Below are positions 18,308 through 28,307 of a stretch of 64,000 nt of DNA, piece by piece (the stretch's first letter is position 1; every line of letters starts with the position of its first letter). A model generated the notes under the pieces. That model worked only from the letters and a program-made list of their open reading frames with translations. It did not search any database and was not told the origin of the DNA. The translations under genes and the position numbers were made by a program. Origin of the DNA: Clostridium acidisoli DSM 12555 (lineage in GTDB: Bacteria > Bacillota > Clostridia > Clostridiales > Clostridiaceae); NCBI RefSeq assembly GCF_900176305.1, contig NZ_FWXH01000016.1, positions 1-64,000 on the forward strand, in the 5' to 3' direction.

Positions 18308-20254
18308 TTAATAATATGTCTTAGAATTTGATATTTTATTTACAATTTTCTTAAAATTTCCTGGAAGTTGTTTTCGAATTTCTCTTAACATTTTTTTCAT
18401 GTTTTTATTTTCTATATTAGCTAATATTTTGTTGAAGGAGCTATCTTTAAAAGCTTCTGTATCTAGTTCATAAAAATATGAAAATAGTCCGCTTTTAAAT
18501 CTTCCTTCAACTATAGGTTTATCTAAATCTTCAAAGTTATCTGAAACCCAAGCTATATATTCCCTTGCTTTATCATTCCCACTATTATCATTGATATATT
18601 TCATTAGCTCATTTACATTATATAAAACAGTGTCATTTGCATAGACAGTTTGTTCTGCAAAAGCTACCATAATATTTCTAAAATTCTCTCTTATTACATC
18701 TTGTTTATAATATTCTCTAATTAAATGCTCCAAATTGAACATCTCCTCTCTAGATAAAGAACAAATAAAATTTTCTATCTCTCTTAATTTTATCTTACTT
18801 TCTCTATTTAAAAGAGCTTGAAGATAGTATATACTCATAAACTTTGTATCTTCTTTATGTTGAGACTTCTCTAATTCTATAGCTAATATATTTTCATAAT
18901 TAACTTTATTTAAATCAATAGCCTCAAACATATACCCGTATATCTTTTTCTTTATTCTAGTCTGAAATTCCACATATTTGTCTTTATCATCAACAGTTGG
19001 GCATAATCTATAAAAATCCTTTAGATAATTATATGTTATTGTATATTCATCTACCTTTGTTTCTCTTTCTTCAATTATATCTATTATTTTATTTTCAACA
19101 AATTCACCGAAAAAATCCATACTTATTACTTTTGGAGAAGTTTTTGCCCAAAAACTTATATGCTTTAATACATCTCTTAGATCCTTTGATTCACCAATTT
19201 CATCTAATATATACCATTTGAGTATATCCTCAACAAAGGTATTATTTACGAACAATATATCTATTAATTTTCTAAAGATTACAGGATTTGTATTAGCCTT
19301 ATAAAAAACACTTTTTACATAATTCAAATTTTGTGAAGTTTTAGCATCTACTATGACTAATAACAAATATGCGTTTATGGTTTTTTTAATATTTTCTCCA
19401 AATTCCTCATCAAAACATGTGTCTACATATTTATAAGAACTTAATATCATATCAATAGTATTTTCATTAGGTGTATATTTTTCTCTTTTTACCTTTTTAT
19501 TTTTAAATTCTTCTTCAAATACATTGAAAAAAAATTTAACATAATTACTCTTCCTAACTTCATCTTGTGATTTTATTATGTTTTCATACAATGTTTTTAG
19601 GAAATTTAACATATCCTCACAATTTAACTTTTCTCTGTTTTCATTTAAAATAAATATTTCAGTTATATCATCATATTCACTAATGCTAACCTTATTATAT
19701 ACAGTATTCTCAGCTATACTCTTTAAATTTTCTATTTTCTCTTTTTCATTTAAATTATCAAAAACGAAATTTAAATAAATTGATTCAATATTCATGTTTC
19801 CTAAAATAAATTTTTCTCTTTTAAAATCAAAGCAATATTCATCTTTAATTTTTTTTAGTTTTTTCTTGTTTTCTCCTGAATATATAATTATTTTTTCATT
19901 TTCACAAGAAAAGTTTAAATGCATAACAATTTCACCAGGAATACACCTTTTTATAAATATAATAAGGCTCATAACGTATAATTCTATACTTTCTACAGGT
20001 GAATTGAGAACTATTGAAATTTTACTTTTTTCACAAACAACTTTAAAACAAGCTAATACAATATACTTAAAGTCTTTTGAATTTATATCTGCTTTTGATA
20101 AAAACTCTTCTTTTGAGGTTATAAATTTAGTTATATTTTCTTCATGGAAATCTTTAAATTCCATGTCTTCACATGAGAAAAATTGTTTATTTTCTTCTTC
20201 TATAGGAATATTATTATTTTTTTCTTTTTTTGATCTATTCCCAAATAATTTCAT
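18308..20254 (-). CDS. Large hypothetical cytoplasmic protein (648 aa)
   Basis: Not recognised. The protein starts with a short basic stretch (MKLFGNRSKKEKNNN). No signal peptide, obvious membrane helix or cysteine cluster is seen. The first ~170 residues look alpha/beta; from ~200 onward it is mainly long, charged helices resembling a helical-repeat scaffold. The ribosome site GGATGAT precedes the ATG. It sits between the EAL gene and an ABC exporter, both in the same direction but with gaps over 100 bp. Confidence 0.75.
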   Translation of the reverse strand: MKLFGNRSKKEKNNNIPIEEENKQFFSCEDMEFKDFHEENITKFITSKEEFLSKADINSKDFKYIVLACFKVVCEKSKISIVLNSPVESIELYVMSLIIFIKRCIPGEIVMHLNFSCENEKIIIYSGENKKKLKKIKDEYCFDFKREKFILGNMNIESIYLNFVFDNLNEKEKIENLKSIAENTVYNKVSISEYDDITEIFILNENREKLNCEDMLNFLKTLYENIIKSQDEVRKSNYVKFFFNVFEEEFKNKKVKREKYTPNENTIDMILSSYKYVDTCFDEEFGENIKKTINAYLLLVIVDAKTSQNLNYVKSVFYKANTNPVIFRKLIDILFVNNTFVEDILKWYILDEIGESKDLRDVLKHISFWAKTSPKVISMDFFGEFVENKIIDIIEERETKVDEYTITYNYLKDFYRLCPTVDDKDKYVEFQTRIKKKIYGYMFEAIDLNKVNYENILAIELEKSQHKEDTKFMSIYYLQALLNRESKIKLREIENFICSLSREEMFNLEHLIREYYKQDVIRENFRNIMVAFAEQTVYANDTVLYNVNELMKYINDNSGNDKAREYIAWVSDNFEDLDKPIVEGRFKSGLFSYFYELDTEAFKDSSFNKILANIENKNMKKMLREIRKQLPGNFKKIVNKISNSKTYY

Positions 20255-20355
20255 AAAAATATCATCCCTAAAGTTATTTTTGTGCTTTTAATATCTACAT
20301 TATACCTAATAACTATAAACTATTCACTAATTTTTTATTAGAGATGGCTATTTTC

Positions 20356-21477
20356 CTATTCTAAATTCCTTTTAAATCTAAAAATACTTACTCCTAAAAG
20401 TACTATTCCGAAAATCAACAATACAATTACGTCTTTATATATATAACTTATGCCCACACCTTTTAATACAATTCCTCTAACTATATTTAAAAAATATGTT
20501 AATGGTATAAAATAACCTATTGCATTAATTATCTTAGGCATTGCTTCCCTTGGAAAAATAAACCCTGATAACAATACACTTGGCAAAAGTATCATAAATG
20601 TCATTTGCATAGCTTGAAGTTGTGTCTTAGCTGTAGTAGAAATTAATATTCCAATAGCAAGTGAGCATATTACAAAACCTAAACCCAGAAAAATTAGCAA
20701 TGGCAGACTTCCACTTATGGGTACTCCAAAATAATCAAATCCAAAAAACATAGCCAATAAGAAATCAAAAAATCCAATGAAAACATATGGTGCAAGTTTT
20801 CCCAGTATTATATCCATTGGCCTTAGAGGTGAAACTATTAATTGTTCAATAGTTCCCCTCTCCTTTTCTCTAACAATGGCAAATGCTGTAAGCAAAATAG
20901 TTATATTTTGCAAAATAAGTCCTACAAGACCTGGTATCGTAAAATTTTTATTTTTTAAATCTGGGTTGTAAAGAACCTTTGTACTTATATTTATTCCACC
21001 TGAATTTAAATCTTTTTTTGCATTTTTATTAATATAAATTTTATTATATTTTTCGCCTGATAGAACTGCTGCATTTAAAATTGTCCTTGCAGTGGTAGCA
21101 TCTGAACCGTCAATTAAAATTTTAACATTAGTTTTTTCATGTTCTTTAAGTTTTAAAGCATAATCAGCTGGTATAATAATAGCAGAATGAACCTTTCCCT
21201 CATCTAAATATTTGTCTATTTCAGTGTAACTTTTTGTTCTCTCCGTAATCTGAAAATATTTTGTGTTTTCAAAGTTTTTTATAATATCTTTACTTTCCTT
21301 TGTATTGCTCATGTCCATTACTGCAGTATTAATATTATCTAATTCAGTATTTACAGCATATCCAAATAACAAAATCATCATAACTGGCATAATTATTGAA
21401 ATAATAAGACTTGCCTTATCTCTTTTTATCTGAATAAATTCCTTTTTCATGACAAATAGGAATCTTTGAAAATTCAT
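20356..21477 (-). CDS. ABC-2 type transporter permease
   Basis: A 373-residue membrane protein of the ABC-2 (DrrB/YhfE-like) class: one N-terminal helix (~20-42), a large extracellular loop (~45-170), then five C-terminal helices. EKERGTIEQLIVSPLRPMDIILGK is the typical coupling-helix motif. It is the membrane half of an exporter with the ATPase encoded one base upstream. The TetR gene upstream suggests drug or toxin export induced by ligand. Confidence 0.92.
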   Translation of the reverse strand: MNFQRFLFVMKKEFIQIKRDKASLIISIIMPVMMILLFGYAVNTELDNINTAVMDMSNTKESKDIIKNFENTKYFQITERTKSYTEIDKYLDEGKVHSAIIIPADYALKLKEHEKTNVKILIDGSDATTARTILNAAVLSGEKYNKIYINKNAKKDLNSGGINISTKVLYNPDLKNKNFTIPGLVGLILQNITILLTAFAIVREKERGTIEQLIVSPLRPMDIILGKLAPYVFIGFFDFLLAMFFGFDYFGVPISGSLPLLIFLGLGFVICSLAIGILISTTAKTQLQAMQMTFMILLPSVLLSGFIFPREAMPKIINAIGYFIPLTYFLNIVRGIVLKGVGISYIYKDVIVLLIFGIVLLGVSIFRFKRNLE

Positions 21478-21478
21478 T

Positions 21479-22261
21479 TTATTTTTCCTCCTTTACCGCA
21501 AATTTTAATTTTTCAACGGATATTTTAGTATTTTGATTTGTCTCTTTTTCTACATATTTTATAAATACATCCTCCAAATTTTCTACGCCCTCTTTTCTTA
21601 TGAGTTCTTCTGGAGAGCCCTTCGCAATTATATTACCATTAAATATAAATGCAAGTTCATCACAACTCTCTGCCTCATCCATGTAGTGTGTTGTGACAAG
21701 CACGGTGATACCCATACGAGAAAGTTCATGAATTATATTCCAAAATGTTCTTCTTGATACTGGATCAACACCTGCTGTTGGTTCATCTAATACTAACAGT
21801 TTAGGCTGATGTATTAATGCGCACCCAAGAGCTAATCTCTGCTTCCAACCTCCAGATAGAAATTTTGTAAGCACGCGTTCTTTTCCTTCAAGTCCTGCCA
21901 TTTTTATTATGTCTTTTTTTCTTAAATCCCTATCCTTTTTATTTAATCCATATATACCAGAGTAAAAATCTAAATTTTCATTTACAGTTAAGTCTTCATA
22001 TAAACTAAATTTCTGTGACATATAACCTATGTTTTGCTTTACTTGCTCATTTTGCTTTCCAGTATCATAACCTAATACTTTTACAGATCCTTTTGTTGCT
22101 TCAAGTACACCACAAATCATTTTTATAGTTGTGGATTTTCCTGACCCATTTGGACCTAAAAATCCAAAAATTTCTCCTTTTTTAACATTAAAGGATATGT
22201 TATTTACAGCTATAAATTTTCCAAAACTCTTAGTGAGATTATTTATTTCAATTACATTCAT
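21479..22261 (-). CDS. ABC transporter ATP-binding protein (drug/lipid exporter type)
   Basis: About 260 residues with Walker A GPNGSGKST, signature LSGGWKQRLALG, Walker B LLVLDEPTAGVD and the H-loop TTHYMDEAE. The sequence is closest to the CcmA/DrrA class, which pairs with ABC-2 permeases. The start is placed at MNVIEINN, behind GAGGGGTG; a GTG three codons earlier overlaps that site. It forms an operon with the permease and the TetR regulator. Confidence 0.94.
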   Translation of the reverse strand: MNVIEINNLTKSFGKFIAVNNISFNVKKGEIFGFLGPNGSGKSTTIKMICGVLEATKGSVKVLGYDTGKQNEQVKQNIGYMSQKFSLYEDLTVNENLDFYSGIYGLNKKDRDLRKKDIIKMAGLEGKERVLTKFLSGGWKQRLALGCALIHQPKLLVLDEPTAGVDPVSRRTFWNIIHELSRMGITVLVTTHYMDEAESCDELAFIFNGNIIAKGSPEELIRKEGVENLEDVFIKYVEKETNQNTKISVEKLKFAVKEEK

Positions 22262-22276
22262 AAATTTCACCCCTCA

Positions 22277-22879
22277 TTATTTTCTTAATCCATTTAAAAT
22301 AACGTCTATGATTTTGTCTATTTTATCATCTTCATTTTCAACACCACTAATTAAAATGTAATTTTGCACTACATAAGATACCATCATCCCTAATATTGCT
22401 GCCTCAGCTACTTCTATGTCAACTTCCCTAAATATACCTCTTTCCGTATATATACTTAAAAACTTTCTCATTACAAGTCTAGCTTGAGGAAATATATTAT
22501 TTTTAATACTTACAGCAACCTCTGGTGTATATAAAGCTTCTGTCACAACAATTTTCATTATATCCTTATACTTTTTTACAAGTTCAATTCTATCTTTAAT
22601 TAATATTTTTAATACCTCTTCCTCATTTTTATTAGAGTTTTCTTCTAAAATGTTAATTAACTTTTCTGATATTAATTTTTCACCAACAAACTTTGTAAAT
22701 TCATCTATTATACCTCCAATCAATATATCTTTTTTTGTTTTAAAATATCTGAATACCGTACCTTCAGCAACCCCCGCTTCTTTTGCAATTTCACTTGTGG
22801 TTGCTCCATTATAACTTTTCTCGGCAAATATCTTTATTGCCGCCTTTAAAATTAAGTCCCTTTTGTTTTGTCTAATCAA
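22277..22879 (-). CDS. TetR-family transcriptional regulator
   Basis: About 200 residues. The N-terminal helix-turn-helix reads AIKIFAEKSYNGATTSEIAKEAGVAEGTVFRYFKTKKD, with an AcrR-like C-terminal ligand domain. It probably represses its own operon, which includes the ABC-2 exporter. GGAGG lies eight bases before an in-frame TTG at 22879, giving a start LIRQNKRD; ATG codons upstream (to 22906) lack a ribosome site. The region just upstream has TGAGTGATTACTCA, a palindrome that could be its operator. Confidence 0.92.
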   Translation of the reverse strand: MIRQNKRDLILKAAIKIFAEKSYNGATTSEIAKEAGVAEGTVFRYFKTKKDILIGGIIDEFTKFVGEKLISEKLINILEENSNKNEEEVLKILIKDRIELVKKYKDIMKIVVTEALYTPEVAVSIKNNIFPQARLVMRKFLSIYTERGIFREVDIEVAEAAILGMMVSYVVQNYILISGVENEDDKIDKIIDVILNGLRK

Positions 22880-23058
22880 GATATCTTCCTCCATAACATA
22901 TATCAATTAAATGAGTGATTACTCACTTTTATTATATGCCAATAGTTCCTAAATGCAAAATCTTTTTCTAAATATTTTTAATGCCCTGTTGACACAAAAA
23001 CTTCTATAACTTATCTTATCATTAGTAGCAACTAAATATTTTTAAGGAAGGTGAATAA

Positions 23059-23784
23059 ATGAAAAATTTCAAAGAGCATTACCCCATATATTTAACCCTA
23101 TTAGCACTTTCTGCCATTATATATTTCTTTCAATTTTTATTATTCAACGATACTCATGACACTTTTTTTTATTTACTTCAAGACATGGCTTTTCTACCTA
23201 TTAATGCCCTTTTTATTACTTTAATTTTAGATCAAATAGTTTCTTCAAGGGAGAAAAAATCTAGACTAGAAAAGATGAATATGGTTATTGGGGTATTCTT
23301 TAGTGAAGTTGGTTCTGAACTAGTAAGATATTGCTCAAAATTTGACACTGAGTATGAGCAAAATAAAGATAAACTTTGTATTACCGATGCTTGGACTTTT
23401 TCAGATTTTGATGCAGCAACTGATGCTATTAAAAAATATAACTTTAAAATTGATAGTAGACTCAATACTTTTGATGAATTTAAAAATTTTTTAATCTGTA
23501 AAAGAGATTTTCTTCTTAACCTTTTAGGAAATCCTATACTTTTAGAACATGATATCTTTACGGATTTATTGTGGAGTATATTTCATATTTCTGATGAATT
23601 ATACATAAGAAAGGATTTTAGTGCGTTATCAGATGAAGATTACACTCATTTGTCAAAAGACATTGATAGAGTATATGGACTCCTTATTTACCAGTGGTTA
23701 TCTTACTTAAAGCATCTTAAAACTAATTATCCATATTTGTTTTCTCTGTCTCTTAAACAAAATCCATATATTTCAACAAAATAA
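23059..23784 (+). CDS. Hypothetical two-helix membrane protein
   Basis: 241 residues. Two membrane helices (~12-30 and ~42-62) are followed by a helical cytoplasmic domain with no motif I recognise. GGAAGGTG precedes the ATG. The stop codon is immediately followed by the end of an IS-like element, so the original C terminus may have been altered by insertion. Confidence 0.65.
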   Translation: MKNFKEHYPIYLTLLALSAIIYFFQFLLFNDTHDTFFYLLQDMAFLPINALFITLILDQIVSSREKKSRLEKMNMVIGVFFSEVGSELVRYCSKFDTEYEQNKDKLCITDAWTFSDFDAATDAIKKYNFKIDSRLNTFDEFKNFLICKRDFLLNLLGNPILLEHDIFTDLLWSIFHISDELYIRKDFSALSDEDYTHLSKDIDRVYGLLIYQWLSYLKHLKTNYPYLFSLSLKQNPYISTK

Positions 23785-24328
23785 GAGGCTGTCGCATTAG
23801 CATAAAAAAATATGCTAACGCGGCAACGTTTTTCTTAGTATTTCACAGATATTTTCATGATTTTTAGACACAAATGAATTCAAAAATTAAAAATGGCGCA
23901 CTTTAATAAGCCATCCATATTGAGGTTTTTTTGATTTAATGCATTTGCTCTTGTGACTGCAGTTACTACAGTCCTCAGAGGTATATATTGTTTTTTCACA
24001 ATGTTAGTCTTGATTTTTTTATATTTAGGTTGAGAACTTAGCCCTATTCGACCAAGTTATTGATTTCACTAGATTTCCTACGTCCAAGGTAAGCCTTATT
24101 GCGTCTAAGTTAGACCTTGAAAAGAAAAACTCCAACGGACACCATTTTAGTATCCATTGAAGTTTTGCTATTAGCTTGAATCATCCAGCAAGAAAAGCTT
24201 TTGTTGAATCTACTATGTTTCCCATAGCGGTCAGCATTGAAACCTCTTTTTGACGGCTGTTTGTTGCTTTTGAATGTGTTTTTTTACTTGGTAACTGACA
24301 GATTTACTGCGTAATTTGAATTACGCAG
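23785..24328 (-). mobile_element. Degenerate IS1182-like transposase remnant
   Basis: The 668-bp stretch after 23784 has no intact gene. It begins with GAGGCTGTCGCAT and a hairpin (TTAGCATA/TATGCTAA), the kind of terminal sequence I associate with clostridial IS1182-family elements. On the minus strand, 23941-24000 translates to EKTIYTSEDCSNCSHKSKC, matching the cysteine-pair zinc motif of IS1182-type transposases; frames around it are broken by stops. A palindrome CTGCGTAATT-TG-AATTACGCAG lies at 24307-24328. No full transposase remains. Family assignment is from motif recognition only. Confidence 0.6.
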
Positions 24329-24452
24329 CTAACAGAATCATATTTATTTGTCTACAATCCACATGGCACAATAAATAGCTATCTTACAATTTAAGTATTT
24401 CTTTTTTGTAGTCAGATTATAAATCTATTGCGGTCACCTTATATAGAGTAAG

Positions 24453-24812
24453 TTACTTTGTCACTAGTTTTCCAATTATTCTTTTTGTCTTAACATCAAT
24501 TATTTTTGCTATACCTGAAAAAGTATTTACTACCAAGTTTCCTTTCTCATCAGTCAAAATACCTGTATACATGTCTTCATTATGGATTATATCTTTTATA
24601 TTCCATTCTATAACACCACTTGCATTTATTGCGTAAACACCATTAACAGGTTGCTCAAACATTTTTATGTTTCCTTTTTTCTCAATAGAATCGAATGTAT
24701 GAACAATTAATAATCCTTCAATTTCAACAACCCTATTAATATTATGTCTAAAATCATTCTGTTTATTATTAACCATTAAAACCGTATCATCACTTATAGT
24801 GTATGTAATCAT
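24453..24812 (-). CDS. Hypothetical protein with beta-propeller-like repeats
   Basis: 119 residues with beta-strand-rich segments such as GVYAINASGVIEWNIKDI and GILTDEKGNLVVNTFSG, resembling two blades of a PQQ or WD-like propeller. No signal peptide is seen. The ATG chosen has GGGAG nine bases upstream. It could be a stand-alone gene or part of a larger decayed one; a short broken frame ends just upstream. Confidence 0.5.
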   Translation of the reverse strand: MITYTISDDTVLMVNNKQNDFRHNINRVVEIEGLLIVHTFDSIEKKGNIKMFEQPVNGVYAINASGVIEWNIKDIIHNEDMYTGILTDEKGNLVVNTFSGIAKIIDVKTKRIIGKLVTK

Positions 24813-24826
24813 TTTCGACATCTCCC

Positions 24827-24931
24827 TTATGCATTCCCAAAGGAATCTCCTTCGGCTAAAGCTGGTTTAAATCCTAATTCACCTATAATATTCTTTAGGT
24901 TCGATATTTCTTCGGGTAAAATAGTTTTAAT
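24827..24931 (-). pseudogene. Short 3' fragment of a lost gene
   Basis: An open stretch of 34 codons on the minus strand ends at a TAA eleven bases before the next gene. It reads ...LPEEISNLKNIIGELGFKP and so on, which looks like a real protein C terminus, but has an in-frame stop at its start and no start codon. It may be the tail of a gene truncated by rearrangement. The rest of 24932-25096 holds one hairpin (AAGGCTT...AAGCCTT, near 25019-25048) and nothing else I can support. Confidence 0.4.
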
Positions 24932-25096
24932 TTATAGTGTTTGAGAAAAATGTAGCATACAAATTTTAAGGAAATACCTATGAAGCCAATGACTTATGGG
25001 GTCAAGGGGCGTATACTTTAAGGCTTTTGCATTGCCAAAGAAGCCTTAAAAAATCACGCTGAGGCATATATCTCTCATAAACTCTATTTTTGAAAT

Positions 25097-26323
25097 CTAT
25101 GTTTTAATTACTGATTTGCGTTTGGTAAGAATTATTAATAAGCGTCCGTTTATAATAAATATGCTGCAAGTCACTATTTCTGTCCAAAAAATTAATTTCT
25201 CTATGTTGTTAATATTACTTACATATTTATTATACACATTATTAAACCCTTGTTCATCTGCATTGCTAAGCTTAATATCATCTAAAATAGTTTTTGTATA
25301 ATAGGGTACATCAAAAATATTATCAGTAGGTAAATATTTATCTTCAATAACTACATTAAACTTTATTAAGTTAAAAATGATAATAATGCTTATTAGGAGA
25401 AACACTACTTTTGAAAAACTAAATATTAGTTCTTTTTTATAGTTAATTAATATATCTTTAAAATAATTAGTTTGAAATTTCTCTCTAAAGAATACAACAA
25501 TATTTTTTAAGTATTGTAATATTATTTTAAGTATGAATATTATTACACAAATACCTATTAAAAAACATAAAATTTTCATGTATTGAAAAACGATATTTTT
25601 CAATATTGTATAATTCACCATTTTATATGATGAAAGATTTTGTCCAAGTGTTTTTGTTAAGTCATTATTTATATTCTTATAACTCATTTGTGTTGTCTCT
25701 TTAGTTGTAAAGACATCTAAAAACAAATTTTGAGTTTTATCAACTATTGTATACGATGAATATGGAATATATACTCTTTCATATCCATCTTCAGACTCTT
25801 CATAAGTAAGTGATTGATTTTCCTTGTAAACGCCAACAATTCTGTATTTTTCATTATTTAAAGTAATTGTGTCTCCAATCACTTTAATGCTTTTAAACAA
25901 ATCGGCAGCCATAACATCGCTTATTACTGCTACCTTTTCTCCATTCTTTATTGATAAAGAATTAAATTTACCTCCTGCTAGTATCTTATAAGGATATAAA
26001 TTAAGATAATTCTCATCTATTAAAACAATTTTTGTTTTTATAGCCTTACTAGGTGAATTTCCATATTTATTTTGTATATTGCTTATAACTTCTTTGTAAC
26101 CTGTAAATATAAGTTTTGTATATTGTTTCTTTAATTTATTAAGATCTTCAAATGTTATGCCATTATTACTAGTATTTGAACTGGTATTTATTTTTTTATA
26201 TTCTAATACATTAGATACATTTTTATTTAAATTTAAATCAAGATAAATGCCTAATAGAATTAAAAGAATTAAGATAATTAGATTTATTATAAGTCTTAAT
26301 TTTAAGATTTTCTTTATATTCAT
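25097..26323 (-). CDS. MacB/FtsX-like ABC permease in the RiPP operon
   Basis: About 408 residues. One N-terminal helix (~10-30), a MacB-type periplasmic core domain (~50-235, including GEKVAVISDVMAADLF and RIVGVYKEN) and three C-terminal helices give the MacB topology. In Gram-positives such proteins, with HlyD-like adaptors and an ATPase, act in peptide efflux or immunity (compare YknXYZ). No matching ATPase is in this operon. The start ATG has CGAGGTG upstream and lies four bases after the adaptor gene. Last gene of the long operon. Confidence 0.78.
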   Translation of the reverse strand: MNIKKILKLRLIINLIILILLILLGIYLDLNLNKNVSNVLEYKKINTSSNTSNNGITFEDLNKLKKQYTKLIFTGYKEVISNIQNKYGNSPSKAIKTKIVLIDENYLNLYPYKILAGGKFNSLSIKNGEKVAVISDVMAADLFKSIKVIGDTITLNNEKYRIVGVYKENQSLTYEESEDGYERVYIPYSSYTIVDKTQNLFLDVFTTKETTQMSYKNINNDLTKTLGQNLSSYKMVNYTILKNIVFQYMKILCFLIGICVIIFILKIILQYLKNIVVFFREKFQTNYFKDILINYKKELIFSFSKVVFLLISIIIIFNLIKFNVVIEDKYLPTDNIFDVPYYTKTILDDIKLSNADEQGFNNVYNKYVSNINNIEKLIFWTEIVTCSIFIINGRLLIILTKRKSVIKT

Positions 26324-26327
26324 AAAA

Positions 26328-27455
26328 TCACCTCGACTCATTTTCATCATTATCTAATTTAACTTGTGAGTTATCATCTATTGATTTAGTTGTACTCATA
26401 ACAATACCAAGATTGCTAGGTATTGTTGAACCATTAAATGGCTTTATAGAACAATTCACATCATCAGAAGCAACTACTTGCACTTGAACTTTTTGAACAT
26501 ACATCTCTGTACCTAATGCTTGAGATTTCTGATTTACAATAAATATATAATCTAATCCGTCTTGTTCAGTTAAACAGCTTTTTGGTATTACATTATTATA
26601 TCTTTTAGAATTTTCTATAGCGCTTACGGTAACATTATCATCCTCATTAATGCTAGGGCTACCGTCTATACTCGCTGAAAAATCATATTGATTTGTTTTG
26701 TCATCATATTGTTTTTTAATAACTTGCCCTGTCAATTGTGTTATTTTAGAGTTAGAATTTGCATCACTTGATTTTGTAGCATGTATTTTTGAACCTATAA
26801 AAAATTTTTTTGCATCGTTAGAAGTAGTAGTCCAATTAACAACAAAACTGGGTTTATTATTTACAATCTCGAATAGAGCATTATTAGAACCTCCACTACT
26901 ATCTGTTGATTGTGTGTCAGAGGAATCATCAGTGCCACCAGTTTGTGCATTTATTGCTACTACTGTTCCTTCTGTGTCAGACAATATGCCACCAGTTGAT
27001 GTTAATCCCTTACGTATTTGTCCATACTTAAGGTTATCTGTATCTAGATTATATTGATCTTCTTTAATTTTATTTTGATCAGGATTTGGTGAGCTTTTTA
27101 AAGCTTGAATTTCATCCTGTAGTTGCATAATAGTTGCTTCTTCCTCCCGTTCACTTAACGTGATTGCGTCATTATCAACATCTCCTAAAACAGTACCTTT
27201 TTCAACATGTTGATTTAGCTTCACCAAAATATCTTTAACATTCCAATTATGCATAGCATAAATTTTATGTGTATCTGTATAATTTATAGTTCCTTCTGTC
27301 TCATAATTATTACCTATGGTTCTAGAGTTTAAAGTCACTACAGTAACTTCTGGAAGTAAGGCATTTTTTATTGTTTTGGAAAAATATGTGCACAATATTA
27401 CAATGATTATAAAAAGTATAATAAATTTATTAATGATTTTATTTTTTTTATTCAT
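26328..27455 (-). CDS. HlyD/RND-type membrane-fusion-like adaptor
   Basis: About 375 residues: one N-terminal membrane helix (~8-26), a split biotinyl-lipoyl-like region (YAMHNWNVKDILVKLNQHVEKGTVLGDV), a short helical hairpin (~100-135), a Ser/Asp/Gly-rich insertion and beta-barrel domains. This is the layout of adaptors that work with MacB-like permeases. GGGAG lies eight bases before the ATG. It is directly upstream of the MacB-like gene, which supports a shared export or immunity role. Confidence 0.78.
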   Translation of the reverse strand: MNKKNKIINKFIILFIIIVILCTYFSKTIKNALLPEVTVVTLNSRTIGNNYETEGTINYTDTHKIYAMHNWNVKDILVKLNQHVEKGTVLGDVDNDAITLSEREEEATIMQLQDEIQALKSSPNPDQNKIKEDQYNLDTDNLKYGQIRKGLTSTGGILSDTEGTVVAINAQTGGTDDSSDTQSTDSSGGSNNALFEIVNNKPSFVVNWTTTSNDAKKFFIGSKIHATKSSDANSNSKITQLTGQVIKKQYDDKTNQYDFSASIDGSPSINEDDNVTVSAIENSKRYNNVIPKSCLTEQDGLDYIFIVNQKSQALGTEMYVQKVQVQVVASDDVNCSIKPFNGSTIPSNLGIVMSTTKSIDDNSQVKLDNDENESR

Positions 27456-27467
27456 ATGCATCGCTCC

Positions 27468-28295
27468 CTATTTTAAATCAAGATGTTGAATTCCTTCTAA
27501 CAATTGATTTTCACCTTTTAAAAATATAAATATTGATGGAATCATGAATAATACTCCAGCGGCAAAGGCAACTTTAATATCTGATTGATTAACCTGTGAT
27601 AAAAAAATAGATAACGGTTGTTTTTCATCTGGTAGTAATATTAAAGGTTGTTCAATCATACTCCAATTATCTAAAAAACTTAGAATTGCAAGTGAAGCTA
27701 CTGCTCCTTTACATTGTGGGAGTATAATTTTAAATAATATAGCTAAATGATTAGCTCCATCTACCATGGCTGCTTCACATTGTTCACTAGGAACAGATTT
27801 TACAAATTGTGTTAGTAAAAACACGCCAAATGTTGAAAATATACCTGGTAATATTACAGACGCATAGCTGTTTATTAAATTAACTTTTTTAAAAATTATG
27901 TAAATTGGTACAAGAGTTACTTGATATGGCATTAACATAAGCAAAATAAATACAAAAAAAATGCCGTTTTTAAATGGAAATTTTATTTTTGCAAAAGCAT
28001 AAGAACCAAAAATAGAAATTAGTATCTGTCCACTAACTATAGGAACTGTAAGCATTATAGAATTCCAAAATTTCGATAAAATTTCAGGACTTCTAAGGAA
28101 AACTTCATAATACTGAATTAATGTAAAAAAATTTGGAATAATATGAAACGTATAATTTGAAAGGGATCTCTCAATCTCAGTTGTGTCCATAAAGGAATTT
28201 AGAACGATATATACAACTGGCAATAATGAAAATATTGAAAAAACAATAAGAAGTATATATTTAGATATTTTTAAGATCACATTTTCTTTTTTCAC
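27468..28295 (-). CDS. Sugar-type ABC transporter permease (MalG class)
   Basis: About 275 residues with six membrane helices. The EAA-loop motif EQCEAAMVDGANHLAILFKIILPQ is diagnostic of the inner-membrane binding-protein-dependent permease family, CUT1 MalG type. The GTG start behind AAGGA is preferred over an ATG abutting the site. It pairs with the MalF-like gene four bases upstream. No ATPase gene accompanies it; CUT1 systems often share one encoded elsewhere. Its position in a RiPP operon is unusual. Confidence 0.9.
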   Translation of the reverse strand: MKKENVILKISKYILLIVFSIFSLLPVVYIVLNSFMDTTEIERSLSNYTFHIIPNFFTLIQYYEVFLRSPEILSKFWNSIMLTVPIVSGQILISIFGSYAFAKIKFPFKNGIFFVFILLMLMPYQVTLVPIYIIFKKVNLINSYASVILPGIFSTFGVFLLTQFVKSVPSEQCEAAMVDGANHLAILFKIILPQCKGAVASLAILSFLDNWSMIEQPLILLPDEKQPLSIFLSQVNQSDIKVAFAAGVLFMIPSIFIFLKGENQLLEGIQHLDLK

Positions 28296-28307
28296 AATTA
28301 TCATTCC

